Shown: positions 13,518-21,469, counted from the stretch's first letter. The stretch is DNA of 22,128 nt from JAGNNV01 sp031392925 (GCA_031392925.1 JANMVV010000188.1:1-22128); one strand, 5' to 3'. Program-made: numbers and translations. Notes: a model not told the origin generated them from the letters alone.

Positions 13518-14338
13518 CCGAGCTCCGAGTACCGGGTCAGCTGGACGTTGTGCCGCGCCAGGATGTCCCGCACGTCCGTCGCTTTGATCGCGGCGAGCTC
13601 CTGCTGCCACTTGAATCCCCAGGCCGGATACTCCCGCTCGAGCGCCTTCTGATCGACGCCCGGGTGCACCACCAGCTCGGTCACCCCCGCGGGGAGCTTC
13701 GGTATCCCCGCGATGAGATCGCGCGAGGTGATGCGGCCGCTGGGAGACTGGAGCCACAGGGTGTCCGGCGTCTTGATCCCCCGGGAGCGCGCGGCACGCT
13801 GAACGCCCCGGGCCAGCGGGGCAAGGAACAGACTGAACTTCGTTCGCGACGGCACCACCCGCCCGCCCGCCCGAAGGCCACGGATCTCATAGTGCTCGGC
13901 CAGCCTGAACAGCGTCCTTCGGATCTGCGGAAAGAAGTGAGTGTGCTGGTGAGAATCGATATGGGAAATCGCGAGGCCGGCCTTCATCACCCGCTGGATC
14001 TGCGCGTCGAGCTCCAGTTCGATTTCTTCCGGATTGATGCGTCCCTTCACGAGGCCGAAGAACAACTGCCGATAGCTCTTCGGCAACTGCCCTCTAGGCG
14101 CCAGCGTCTTCAGGACGTCCGGGCCGAGGAGAGGTCGCTCCTCCACGAGGGTCAGGTGGATGCCGAGGCCGATCTTCCGCCGCTTCTCGACCAGCCGGCA
14201 GGCATGCTCGAACGCGCGGCCGCAGGGCACAATCGAAGCAGAGGTCACGATGCCTTCCTCGTGAGCTTCGAGCACGCCGCGGTTGATGGCTTCGTGCAGC
14301 CCGAGGTCGTCGCCGCTGACGATGAGCTTGCGGATCAA
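13514..14338 (-). CDS. YdjC/ChbG/HpnK-family carbohydrate de-N-acetylase
   Basis: This 274-residue protein has the YdjC-family catalytic layout: VSGDDLG with Asp10-Asp11, GIHLTL with His61, and HIDSHQHTHFFPQI with His126, Asp128, His130, His132 and His134. 'N-x-G(I/V)-x-x-A-x-x-x-G-I-V-T-S-A-S' (19-35) is also typical. The family removes N-acetyl groups from sugars: ChbG from chitooligosaccharides, NaxD from undecaprenyl-phosphate GalNAc, and HpnK is the hopanoid-associated branch. Neighbouring genes are a methyltransferase, a DPM1-like GT2 and a GT-C transferase, so a lipid-linked amino sugar is a better substrate guess than chitobiose. Its ATG overlaps the methyltransferase stop and its TGA overlaps the GT-C TTG, so the three are translationally coupled. 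No hopanoid genes are visible. Family sure; substrate inferred. Confidence 0.9.
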   Translation of the reverse strand: MIRKLIVSGDDLGLHEAINRGVLEAHEEGIVTSASIVPCGRAFEHACRLVEKRRKIGLGIHLTLVEERPLLGPDVLKTLAPRGQLPKSYRQLFFGLVKGRINPEEIELELDAQIQRVMKAGLAISHIDSHQHTHFFPQIRRTLFRLAEHYEIRGLRAGGRVVPSRTKFSLFLAPLARGVQRAARSRGIKTPDTLWLQSPSGRITSRDLIAGIPKLPAGVTELVVHPGVDQKALEREYPAWGFKWQQELAAIKATDVRDILARHNVQLTRYSELG

Positions 14339-14976
14339 GCGAGGGGCCTCCGTGCGGTGAGGAGAAGGTGCGGCGAAGTGTAGCCCGAATCGAGCGAGCG
14401 AAGCGCCACGTCCTCGAATCCGACGCCCAGGAGTCTCTGCCTCAAACTCTCCCCGCTCTCAAAATGCATGGTGTCCCCCTTTGTGATCCGAAGGACCTTC
14501 GTGCTCATGAACTCCTGCAGCTTCAGACGCTCGAACTTCCAACGGGGTTCGGTTCCGATCTCCTTCAGCGCGAAGATGCCGTGGGGTCGCAGTTTCTCGA
14601 GACAGCTCTTGAGAAACCCCGTCCATGAGCTCTGGGGCACGAGGTACAAGACGTCGATGAGACTCACCGCGTCGAACCCCGTTTCCGGGACGCTCTCGAG
14701 CGGCGCGAGGCGGAACTCGACATTGGTTCGCGCTCCCATGCTGGCGCGCGCCGAGGCGATCTTGGTTTCCGACAGATCAACGCCGAGGACGCGGGCGAGA
14801 GGGCTCCGCAGCGCCACCTCGTTCGCGATGAGGCCGTGGCCGCAGCCGACATCGAGCAGATACCCGTTCCGAGGCAATGCCGAAACCACCGCGTCGAGCG
14901 GCGCGGACCACGCGCGAAGGCGGGTGTGGAGCCGCACCCCGAGCGACTGATTCCGGTAGAGCGCGAGGGCCTGCAT
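14335..14976 (-). CDS. Class I SAM-dependent methyltransferase
   Basis: This 213-residue Rossmann-fold methyltransferase shows motif I LLDVGCGHGLIANEVA (40-55), the acidic end of strand 2 in VLGVDLSETKIASARA, and a strand-4 motif in FDAVSLIDVLYLVP. KLRPHGIFALKEIG is the post-motif strand before the C-terminal half. The lack of any extra domain points to a small-molecule or glycan substrate. A short basic N-terminal helix (residues 5-25) may touch membrane or lipid substrates. It lies between the GT2 and the deacetylase, overlapping the latter by ATGA, and its start is 18 bases after the GT2 stop with no clear Shine-Dalgarno sequence. A role in methylating the lipid-linked sugar or glycan is plausible but not shown. 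Confidence 0.85.
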   Translation of the reverse strand: MQALALYRNQSLGVRLHTRLRAWSAPLDAVVSALPRNGYLLDVGCGHGLIANEVALRSPLARVLGVDLSETKIASARASMGARTNVEFRLAPLESVPETGFDAVSLIDVLYLVPQSSWTGFLKSCLEKLRPHGIFALKEIGTEPRWKFERLKLQEFMSTKVLRITKGDTMHFESGESLRQRLLGVGFEDVALRSLDSGYTSPHLLLTARRPLA

Positions 14977-14994
14977 GATGGGAGCGGAGGAGGC

Positions 14995-15690
14995 TCAGGC
15001 CACTTCACGGCGCAACGCCATCATTTCGCGCAGAATCTTCACGATCACCGCGGGAGACGAAAGCGTCGACACCCCGCGCGAGCGCGGGAAATAGTCGACG
15101 CCGATCTGGATGATGTGCGCCCCCGCCTTGCGCGCGCGACACAGGAACTCCACGTCGATGAAGCTCCCGTCGCTCTTGAGCGTGAACCTGGAGAGCAGCT
15201 CGCGCCTGAAGAGCTTGAAGGAAAAATTCACGTCCTTGATGGCGAGCCCGAACAGGGCGCGGACGAGTGAGTTGTAGAAGAACGAATACACGGTTCGAAG
15301 CAGGCCCTCGGATGTCCGGTCGAAACGGTACGCGGACACCACGTCGGCCTTCTGCACTTCGAGGAGGCGCACCGCGCGTCGCACTTCGTGAAGGTCGAAG
15401 GGAAGGTCGGCGTCGGTGTAGAGGACGAGGTCCCGGGTGGCCACCGCGTAACCGGCGCGCAGTGTGCCTCCGAGTTTCTGGTTCTTCGCGTTGTGGACGG
15501 CCCTGACTCGCGGGTCCCTGGCCCTAAGCGACTCGATGATCTGAGGCGTCCGGTCCGTGGAGGCGTCGTTCACGAGGATGATCTCGAAATCGGGGGTGAG
15601 GGGCGCGAGCGCATCCACCGCGGCCTCGTAGGCGCGGAGCACGTAGTCCTCTTCGTTGAAGAGGGGGAAGACGACGCTGATCGACGTCAT
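14995..15690 (-). CDS. GT2 glycosyltransferase, DPM1/polyprenyl-phosphate sugar synthase type
   Basis: The start ATG at 15690 overlaps the upstream GT4 stop (ATGA), giving 231 residues. The GT-A fold begins ISVVFPLFNEED. The nucleotide-binding acid is in ILVNDASTD (Asp42), and the metal-binding DXD is DAD at 93-95 in LYTDADLPFD. FFYNSLVRALFGLAIKDVNFSFKLFRRELL and the following SFIDVEFLCRARKAG are typical of dolichol/polyprenyl-phosphate mannose synthase relatives. Such enzymes load one sugar from a nucleotide donor onto a polyprenyl phosphate carrier. There is no C-terminal membrane segment, as in soluble DPM1. In context it could make the lipid-linked sugar for the GT-C enzyme encoded two genes downstream. 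An open frame extends upstream to 16239 but only as shadow of the GT4 gene. Confidence 0.88.
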   Translation of the reverse strand: MTSISVVFPLFNEEDYVLRAYEAAVDALAPLTPDFEIILVNDASTDRTPQIIESLRARDPRVRAVHNAKNQKLGGTLRAGYAVATRDLVLYTDADLPFDLHEVRRAVRLLEVQKADVVSAYRFDRTSEGLLRTVYSFFYNSLVRALFGLAIKDVNFSFKLFRRELLSRFTLKSDGSFIDVEFLCRARKAGAHIIQIGVDYFPRSRGVSTLSSPAVIVKILREMMALRREVA

Positions 15691-16889
15691 GGGGCGCCCT
15701 GAGAATAGTGGGGTGCTAAGGGTTTGAGGAGCCGCGCGTAGGTTTCCCGGGTTCGCGCGTCGGAATGAGCGGTCAGGGCGAACCGCCGCGCCCGCTCGCC
15801 CTGGCCCCTCGCGGCCTGTGGATTCGAGAGAGCCCACGCGAGCGCGCGGGCGAGATCGCCTTCCTCGTCCACCGGGTCGATCCGCCGGGCCACATCTTCG
15901 GGGATTTCCGCCTGATTCGCGATGTCCGAGACGATGACGGGCCGCCCCTGGGCCATGACCCGCAACAAGGCGGCGGAGGTCTCCCGCGCGGTGGGATAGC
16001 GAAGGTGCACCACGACATCGGCGACCTCCATGGCCGCGGAGAACGCATCGTTTTCGAGTCGGCCAGCGACGATAGTTCGGGTCGAAACACCGATTCGATC
16101 GAGGAGCGCCTGAAGCCACGAGGGATCGCTCACCTGGCCCGCGAGAAGGAGCCGGACGTTCGGGTGAAGCTCGGCGATTCTCGAGACCGCGCGAGCCACG
16201 GTTTCGATCCGCTTCTCCCGGGTGACCAGACCGAAGCAACCCACCACCGGTTGATCGCGCTCAAGACCGAACCGGGTGCGGAGCGAGGTGGACGCGCCGG
16301 CGGAAACGGGAACGGACTGCACCGGCATGGCCAGTTGAACGCAGGCGAGATCGGGTCGGGCGGCCTGGATGGCTTCGACCATGAACGAGTTGTGCGCGCC
16401 CACCGCCCGCGCCCGGGCGAGCGCCGGCTCGAACAGCGGGAAGGCATAGGGAAGCAGGTCGCCGGTGGTGTTGAAGTGCGCGTCCTTCAAACGCTCGCCC
16501 TGCCCCGGATAGACCGCCTCGATCGCGGCCAGGAAGGACGCATAGGCCTGGGCCTCGGGCGATTCAAGGTGGCGCCGCGCAAACGAATGATGGAGAACCA
16601 GATCGTGAAGAACAACCGCGCCGGGAACCCGTTCCATCCAGCCGTACATGAAATCGTGCGCCGGCGCGTTGCCCATCTGATAGACCACCGCGTCATAGGG
16701 CTTGGACGAAGCACGCGCGGGCAGATCCGCGACCGGGAACGCGGGAATGCCGAGAGACCCGCCGACCTGCGCCTGATCATGGAAGAGCTCGATCACGTGC
16801 GAGCCGCCAAGAGCCCTCGCCACGTCCACGGTGTAGTCCGCAATGCCGGTGGGCGCGGGCGGCAGGGGGGAAACGAAGGCCAGCCTCAT
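15687..16889 (-). CDS. GT4-family (GT-B fold) glycosyltransferase
   Basis: This 400-residue protein starts MRLAFVSPLPPAPTGIADYT, the classic N-terminal glycine-loop of GT4 enzymes. The middle holds LHDLVLHH and AHNSFMVEA. The C-terminal domain holds VVGCFGLVTREKRIETVARAVSRI, then LLLAGQVSD and DVVVHLRYPTARETSAALLRVMAQGRPVIVSD. The basic residues in REKR probably contact the nucleotide phosphates. In the usual E-x7-E segment the first Glu is present (ARETS) but the second is replaced within LLRVM. This variation is sometimes seen but could alter donor binding. An AGGTTCG-ATG context with GGAGCAGG upstream supports the start, 27 bases after the methyltransferase stop. It probably adds a sugar in surface glycan assembly; donor and acceptor are unknown. 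Confidence 0.9.
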   Translation of the reverse strand: MRLAFVSPLPPAPTGIADYTVDVARALGGSHVIELFHDQAQVGGSLGIPAFPVADLPARASSKPYDAVVYQMGNAPAHDFMYGWMERVPGAVVLHDLVLHHSFARRHLESPEAQAYASFLAAIEAVYPGQGERLKDAHFNTTGDLLPYAFPLFEPALARARAVGAHNSFMVEAIQAARPDLACVQLAMPVQSVPVSAGASTSLRTRFGLERDQPVVGCFGLVTREKRIETVARAVSRIAELHPNVRLLLAGQVSDPSWLQALLDRIGVSTRTIVAGRLENDAFSAAMEVADVVVHLRYPTARETSAALLRVMAQGRPVIVSDIANQAEIPEDVARRIDPVDEEGDLARALAWALSNPQAARGQGERARRFALTAHSDARTRETYARLLKPLAPHYSQGAP

Positions 16890-16916
16890 CGAACCTGCTC
16901 CACGGTTCGCCGCCGC

Positions 16917-18224
16917 CTAACGGCGGGCATGGAGCGCATACTCGAGCGAGCCATAGAGCAGCGCGTTCAGCCGATCCACATTTTCGTTGAACGCTTCCGT
17001 CACCGCGGCGGGTAAGGCCGAGGATCCGTCGATCCTTCGAAGCTGGGACAGCGGCTCGACCGGGGACAGCATCTCCACCCGCACGTCGGCGAATCCGGCC
17101 GCAGACGCGAGGAACGAAAGGGTCTCGGGATGAAGCGGCTTCTGGTGAGTGAGATCGCGATTGAAGACCTCGAGCAGGCCGGTGACGCTCCTCGGGTTCA
17201 CCGTCTCCAGGACGAGGAGACCGTCCTTCGTGAGCACCCGATGGGCTTCGACCAGAAGGGCTTGAAGCACCGGGGGCGGAAGGTGCTCGGCCACCTGCGC
17301 GGCGAAGACGCCCCCCACCGATCCGCTTTCAACCGTCTTCAGGAACTCGACCAGGTCGCCTCGAACCACATCGAGCCCGGCGGCCTGACACGCGGCGGCC
17401 GCCGAGGCACTGCCCTCGACCCCGCGGCCCCTGAGGCCGGCCTTGGAGAGGGCCTGCAGGAATTCCCCGCGGCCGCACCCTAAATCGAGGACGAAGCTGG
17501 CGGAAGGAGTCTTCGAGAAATCGGCGGCGTACTTCGCGAACCGCGAGGCGAGAGCCTCGTCGCTCCTCCGGAAACGGTTCTCGAACGCCCCGTAGGCGCT
17601 GCTCTCCGCCGCATCAACCGCGGCGCGCGCGAGTTCCGGCGAAGGGGCGTTGCTCTCGAGCGTCTCGCGAACCGCGCGCACCTCGGCGCTGATCACTTCC
17701 ACCCGGTCCGTGAGGCCTCTGAGCCCGTCGATGCGGCGGTGCAGCGACTCCAGTCGCCGATCGAAGGCTTCGAGGATCAACTCGGAACGGAGGGTCGCGT
17801 AGCCCGAAGCCACGCGATCCCGCGCATCCGCGGTGGGAAGGAGCCGCTGCGCGTACCGGATGAGCGCGGCCGAAATCTCCCGCAGATGGGCGATCGCCTT
17901 CGACTCCTCCGCGATGAATCCGTTGAGGATGCGCACCACGTTCGAGTTCCATTCCTGTTGCCGGGCGATGGTGGGCCGCAGCGCCTCGGTGGCGCGGCGA
18001 TCCAGGAATCCGCGACCAGGGTCAGCCTCGGGAGCGGCCCACAGCTTGTTGATCGCCTCGAGCTGCGCCGGCAGTTCCTTCAACTCCTCGAGAGGAAGGG
18101 GGAACGAGACCAGTTGATCGAGGGCGGCGAGCGCTCGCTCGTAGGCGGCGTCCTCTTCGGCCTGCCGCGCCTTCAGCTTCGCGAGCGGGCCGTCCTCGGG
18201 CGGGTTTCGATCGAGGAGGGACAT
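16917..18224 (-). CDS. Methyltransferase with N-terminal helical arm, O-antigen chain-terminator-like
   Basis: This 435-residue protein has two parts. Residues 1-205 are almost entirely helical and charged, with heptad-like stretches (for example 152-192), suggesting a coiled coil. Residues 206-435 are a class I methyltransferase opening with YGAFENRFRR (211-220), a lead-in I associate with WbdD-like and related glycan methyltransferases. Then come motif I FVLDLGCGRGEF (244-255), RGRGVEGSASA, and VAEHLPPPVLQALLVEAHRVLTKDGLLVLETVNPRS. RDLTHQKPLHPETLSFLASAAGF is also typical of this group. WbdD-type enzymes cap growing O-antigen and use a coiled coil as a length ruler. Here the helical arm is N-terminal and there is no kinase domain. 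The gene lies 6 bases after the thiG stop and before a GT4 gene. A glycan-capping role is inferred. Confidence 0.82.
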   Translation of the reverse strand: MSLLDRNPPEDGPLAKLKARQAEEDAAYERALAALDQLVSFPLPLEELKELPAQLEAINKLWAAPEADPGRGFLDRRATEALRPTIARQQEWNSNVVRILNGFIAEESKAIAHLREISAALIRYAQRLLPTADARDRVASGYATLRSELILEAFDRRLESLHRRIDGLRGLTDRVEVISAEVRAVRETLESNAPSPELARAAVDAAESSAYGAFENRFRRSDEALASRFAKYAADFSKTPSASFVLDLGCGRGEFLQALSKAGLRGRGVEGSASAAAACQAAGLDVVRGDLVEFLKTVESGSVGGVFAAQVAEHLPPPVLQALLVEAHRVLTKDGLLVLETVNPRSVTGLLEVFNRDLTHQKPLHPETLSFLASAAGFADVRVEMLSPVEPLSQLRRIDGSSALPAAVTEAFNENVDRLNALLYGSLEYALHARR

Positions 18225-18230
18225 TCGCGG

Positions 18231-19025
18231 TTACTTCCCAACCACTCCCTGAAGCGGGGAACTGGCGGAGGCGTACTTGCGTCGCGGCATCCGGCCGGCG
18301 AGATACGCCTCGCGGCCGGCGAGCACCGCGTGCCTCATGGCGCTCGCCATCAGGACCGGGTCCTTCGCCTCGGCGATCGCGGTGTTCATGAGCACGCCGT
18401 CCGCACCGAGCTCCATGGCGATGGCCGCATCCGACGCGGTCCCGACTCCGGCATCGACGATCAGGGGAACCGAGATCGCCTCGCGGATGAGTTCGATGTT
18501 GATGGGATTCTGAATCCCTAAACCGCTGCCGATGGGCGCGCCCAAAGGCATGACCGCGGCGGCGCCCGCGTCTTCGAGCTTCTTCGCGATCACCACGTCG
18601 TCGGTGGTGTAGGGCAGGACGATGAAGCCCTCGCCCACCAGGATCTTGGTGGCCTCGAGCAGGCCGACCACATCCGGGTAGAGCGTCTTGGGATCGCCGA
18701 TGACCTCGAGCTTCACCCACTCGGAGAGGCCCGCCTCGCGGCCAAGACGCGCGGTCCGGACCGCCTCATCCGCGGTGTAGCAGGCCGCGGTGTTGGGGAG
18801 GATGAAGACCTTCTTCGTGTCGATGAAGTCGAGGAGGGTGCCCGCGCCCTTGGGTGCGGTGAGGTCCACGCGGCGCACCGCCACCGTCACCATGTCGGCG
18901 CCCGAGGCCTCGTGGGCCCGGCTCATGATTTCAAACGTCGGGTACTTCCCCGTCCCCACGATCAGGCGGGAGGAGAAGACGCGACCGCGGATGCTGAACG
19001 TCCTGTTCGCTTCTGTCTCGGGCAT
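18231..19025 (-). CDS. thiG: Thiazole synthase ThiG
   Basis: This 264-residue TIM barrel matches ThiG throughout: SSRLIVGTGKYPTFEIMSRAHEASGADMVTVAVRR, LPNTAACYTADEAVRTARLGRE, WVKLEVIGD with the Schiff-base lysine (Lys105), the phosphate-binding GAPIGSG and IVDAGVGTASDAAIAMELGADGVLMNTAIA. ThiG makes the thiazole phosphate moiety of thiamine from DXP, ThiS-thiocarboxylate and dehydroglycine. No thiS, thiF, thiO/H or thiE is visible around it, so it is separated from its partners. Instead it lies between a YkgJ-type protein (15 bases upstream) and the helical methyltransferase (6 bases downstream). There is no room between these genes for a TPP riboswitch, so regulation must come from further upstream or be constitutive. 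Confidence 0.96.
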   Translation of the reverse strand: MPETEANRTFSIRGRVFSSRLIVGTGKYPTFEIMSRAHEASGADMVTVAVRRVDLTAPKGAGTLLDFIDTKKVFILPNTAACYTADEAVRTARLGREAGLSEWVKLEVIGDPKTLYPDVVGLLEATKILVGEGFIVLPYTTDDVVIAKKLEDAGAAAVMPLGAPIGSGLGIQNPINIELIREAISVPLIVDAGVGTASDAAIAMELGADGVLMNTAIAEAKDPVLMASAMRHAVLAGREAYLAGRMPRRKYASASSPLQGVVGK

Positions 19026-19040
19026 GACAGCGTGATTCTC

Positions 19041-19541
19041 TCAGCGAACCCTCTTCAACGCTCGCTCCGGCCCGGGCTTGGGCGGGTGGGTGGCGGCCGG
19101 TACGGGCTGATGCTCAGGCGGCACGTGCTTCTTCGCGATCGCCTTGTAGACCTTCGGCCGCTTGACCCTCAGGTATTCGAGGAACCGTCTGGGCTCGGTG
19201 AACTCGATCAGGCCGGCCTGCGGCGCGTTCACCTCGCAGGCCTGGTCGTCATAGGCGCGGCAGATGTGCGGACGGTTCAGGTACACCGAGCACAGGTTCC
19301 CTTCCCCGAGGTTCTTGCAGCGCGCCTCGAACTGCACGTACCAGTCCCCTGCCTCATCGCGACATACCGAAACGCCCTGGTGATACAGGTGCCACAGGAT
19401 CTCGGTGGCGAGTTTCGGCGTGGTGGGCGCGTTGATGCCCACCGCCACATAGGTGCAGCACTTCGCGCACTGAAGGCAGGAGACGCGGCCCGGGGCGGCG
19501 GGTTCCTGCTCCTGGATAACGGGCAGATTCACTTTGTGCAT
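19041..19541 (-). CDS. YkgJ-family cysteine-cluster protein
   Basis: This 166-residue protein carries the family cluster CLQCAKCC (Cys22, 25, 28, 29), then Cys75, Cys84, Cys94 and Cys102 in RCKNLGEGNLCSVYLNRPHICRAYDDQACE. The spacing fits the YkgJ/CxxCxxCC group, which is thought to bind iron-sulfur or zinc; no enzymatic role is established. The C-terminal 45 residues are basic and proline-rich and probably disordered. A CGAGG lies before the ATG, 17 bases after the ATPase stop, so it is likely co-transcribed. The context does not reveal its partner; adjacent ThiG uses sulfur chemistry, but a link is speculation. Confidence 0.85.
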   Translation of the reverse strand: MHKVNLPVIQEQEPAAPGRVSCLQCAKCCTYVAVGINAPTTPKLATEILWHLYHQGVSVCRDEAGDWYVQFEARCKNLGEGNLCSVYLNRPHICRAYDDQACEVNAPQAGLIEFTEPRRFLEYLRVKRPKVYKAIAKKHVPPEHQPVPAATHPPKPGPERALKRVR

Positions 19542-19558
19542 GGTCTTGGGCCTCGAGG

Positions 19559-20230
19559 TTACGAGGTGACGATCCGTCCGTCCACCAGGCGCACCACCCG
19601 GCGCGCATGGCTCATGACGCTCGGATCGTGGGTTGAGAAGATGAAGGTGGTCCCGGCCTGGCGGTTGATCTCGAGCATGAGGTCGATAACGGCCTGTCCT
19701 GTCTCGGAATCGAGATTCGCGGTGGGCTCGTCGGCGAGGACGATCAGAGGGTCGGTGACGAGGGCCCGCGCCACCGCCACCCGCTGACGCTGGCCACCCG
19801 AGAGTTCGTCCGGGCGATGATGCATGAAATCCGCGAGGCCCACCCGGGCCAGGACCTCCTTCACCCGCGTCTTCGAGACGCTTCCCTGCCTCTTGAAGAG
19901 CAGCGGAAACTCGACGTTCTCGTAGGCCGAGAGCACCGGAATCAGATTGAAGGTCTGGAAGATGAAGCCGATCTTGTTGGCCCGGAGGTCGGACAGGCCA
20001 TTGTCATCGAGGCTCTTGAGGGGGATTCCGTCGATGAAGACTTCGCCGGTGGTCGGCGAGTCGATGGCGCTCACCAGGTTCAGGAGCGTCGACTTTCCCG
20101 AGCCCGACGGCCCGGCGATCGAGATGAACTCCGAGCGTTCGACCTCGAGGGACACGTCGTGGAGCGCGCGCACGATCGTGCGGCCCAGGACATAGTCCTT
20201 GCTCACGTTTCGAACGCTGACCGAGCCCAC
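19559..20230 (-). CDS. LolD/MacB-type ABC transporter ATPase
   Basis: This 223-residue ATPase belongs to the LolD/MacB/FtsE class that works with FtsX-fold permeases to move lipoproteins or drive mechanical work across the envelope. Motifs are Walker A GPSGSGKST (40-48), Q-loop FIFQTFNLIPVLSAYENVEFPL (Gln92), signature LSGGQRQ (143-149), Walker B LIVLADEPTANLD (Asp167-Glu168) and the switch His201 in STHD. 'FQxFNLxPxLxxxENVExPL' is diagnostic for this class. The start is a GTG at 20230 directly after the barrel-protein stop. An in-frame GTG at 20206 would remove the first strand and is rejected. No permease gene is inside the window and it may lie beyond the right edge. Its neighbours, an outer-membrane barrel and a LolA-like protein, fit an envelope transport system. 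Confidence 0.92.
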   Translation of the reverse strand: MGSVSVRNVSKDYVLGRTIVRALHDVSLEVERSEFISIAGPSGSGKSTLLNLVSAIDSPTTGEVFIDGIPLKSLDDNGLSDLRANKIGFIFQTFNLIPVLSAYENVEFPLLFKRQGSVSKTRVKEVLARVGLADFMHHRPDELSGGQRQRVAVARALVTDPLIVLADEPTANLDSETGQAVIDLMLEINRQAGTTFIFSTHDPSVMSHARRVVRLVDGRIVTS

Positions 20231-21469
20231 CTAGAAGCTGTATTTCAGCCGCGCCTGGAGCGCGCGCTTGATGGGGGCGAGTTTGTATTCGGCGTCTGCG
20301 GGCCCAAAGAGAAGAACGAGGTCGAGGGTCATCTGCACATTTCGGCTGGGAGCATAGGCGAGTCCCGGAGTGACGATGAGCCCGCGGTCGGACAGGCCCA
20401 TCACGGTGCGAAGGCTCATGGAGAGATCGGCCGCGATCTCCCGGCGCGTGAAAGCGAGGGAGGCGTAATGGCGTCGCAGGCCGAGGTTTCCTCCGAAGGG
20501 AATCGCGGCGTCCAGGTTCCACGCGGCGAAGGACGCGGCCCGAACGGCCGGAGAGACGTTCGGGTTGTTGGCGACCGAGAGATTGCGGTCCAGCCTTTCG
20601 GTGTAGGCGCGGAACCGCGCCTCGTTCATGCCCTCGCCGTTGAAGAAGTACTCGATGGAGAACGTCGAGTCGCCCGGGCTCCACAAGGCGCCGGTGGAGA
20701 CGCGCACGAAGGAGTCTTCGCTTCGCGTCCGATCGATCTCGGACCCGCGATAGATCGCACTCTCGGCGTGAAGCGCGACCGCCCCCCAGGTGCGGCCGAG
20801 ATCCACGCCGAAGAGCCCCTCCAACTCCGTACCGGCGAGATAGGTCAGCGCGATATCGGTGTTGCGCACGAGAAGCCGGGCGCGAACGGCGCCCGTCCAC
20901 TCGGGATCGGTCGAGCGAGCGAGGGAGCCGGGGAGATCGGTGAGCGTCACTTTCGCGCGCCCGGCGACCAGGGTCAGGGAGGCCCAGTCCGTGGGCGAAA
21001 CGTCCAGGCGCGCCGCGTCGATGCCCGGCCGCTCGGTGCTCGGGTTCGCGGGCGACTTTGGCGGCTCGATCCGGTCGGTCGGGTTCCAGACGAGGCCCGA
21101 GCCCCAGGCCGTCTTCTGCCTGCCCACGCGAAGCAGGAAACCGCTCTGCGTCTTGTATTCGGCGAAAGCCTGGCGGAACGTCAGCCGGGTGGCGTCGCTC
21201 TTGCCCGTCTGCCTTTCGACATAAGCCGAGGCCTTGATCGCGAAACTCCCGAACGCCTTGCGTCCGACGCCGGCGAGGCGGAACAGGTTCTCGGTCGGTT
21301 CGAGGCCGAAGATATTGCCGCGATTGAGAAGCGATGAGCTCGAGCGGTACAGGAAGTTCTCGACGCCAAGCTCGTAGTCGTCCGCGAGCGCCTTCGGCCC
21401 GGAACCGAACAGAAGGGCCAGAAGCAGGCCGGCCCTCGCCGGACAAAGCACGCTCACAAACCCCCTCAA
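20231..21469 (-). CDS. Outer-membrane beta-barrel protein
   Basis: The coordinates use a TTG at 21469 that overlaps the LolA-like stop (TTGA). A GTG at 21457, with GAGG 6 bases upstream, is an equally good start and gives MSVLCPARAGLLLALLFGSGPKALADD, a compact signal peptide with cleavage after ALA. The mature part of about 380 residues is a series of amphipathic strands with alternating hydrophobic residues. RVGRQKTAWGSGLVWNPTDRIEPP is the 'GRQxxxWGxxxxxNPxD' motif of DUF1302-like and related large barrels, and the end RALQARLKYSF is an outer-membrane insertion signal with a terminal Phe. It stands between the LolA-like gene and the ABC ATPase, so it may be the outer-membrane component of the same envelope system. 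Its cargo cannot be read from the sequence. Confidence 0.8.
   Translation of the reverse strand: MRGFVSVLCPARAGLLLALLFGSGPKALADDYELGVENFLYRSSSSLLNRGNIFGLEPTENLFRLAGVGRKAFGSFAIKASAYVERQTGKSDATRLTFRQAFAEYKTQSGFLLRVGRQKTAWGSGLVWNPTDRIEPPKSPANPSTERPGIDAARLDVSPTDWASLTLVAGRAKVTLTDLPGSLARSTDPEWTGAVRARLLVRNTDIALTYLAGTELEGLFGVDLGRTWGAVALHAESAIYRGSEIDRTRSEDSFVRVSTGALWSPGDSTFSIEYFFNGEGMNEARFRAYTERLDRNLSVANNPNVSPAVRAASFAAWNLDAAIPFGGNLGLRRHYASLAFTRREIAADLSMSLRTVMGLSDRGLIVTPGLAYAPSRNVQMTLDLVLLFGPADAEYKLAPIKRALQARLKYSF

Noticed and set aside
10839..13757. Longer start for the GT-C gene (972 residues)
   Set aside because: The extra 80 residues are Arg/Gly/Pro-rich and lie over the well-conserved deacetylase gene in another frame; the TTG at 13517 has a ribosome site and the usual stop/start overlap.
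19026..19040. TPP riboswitch before thiG
   Set aside because: Only 15 bases separate the genes and no thi-box sequence is visible there or in the end of the upstream gene.
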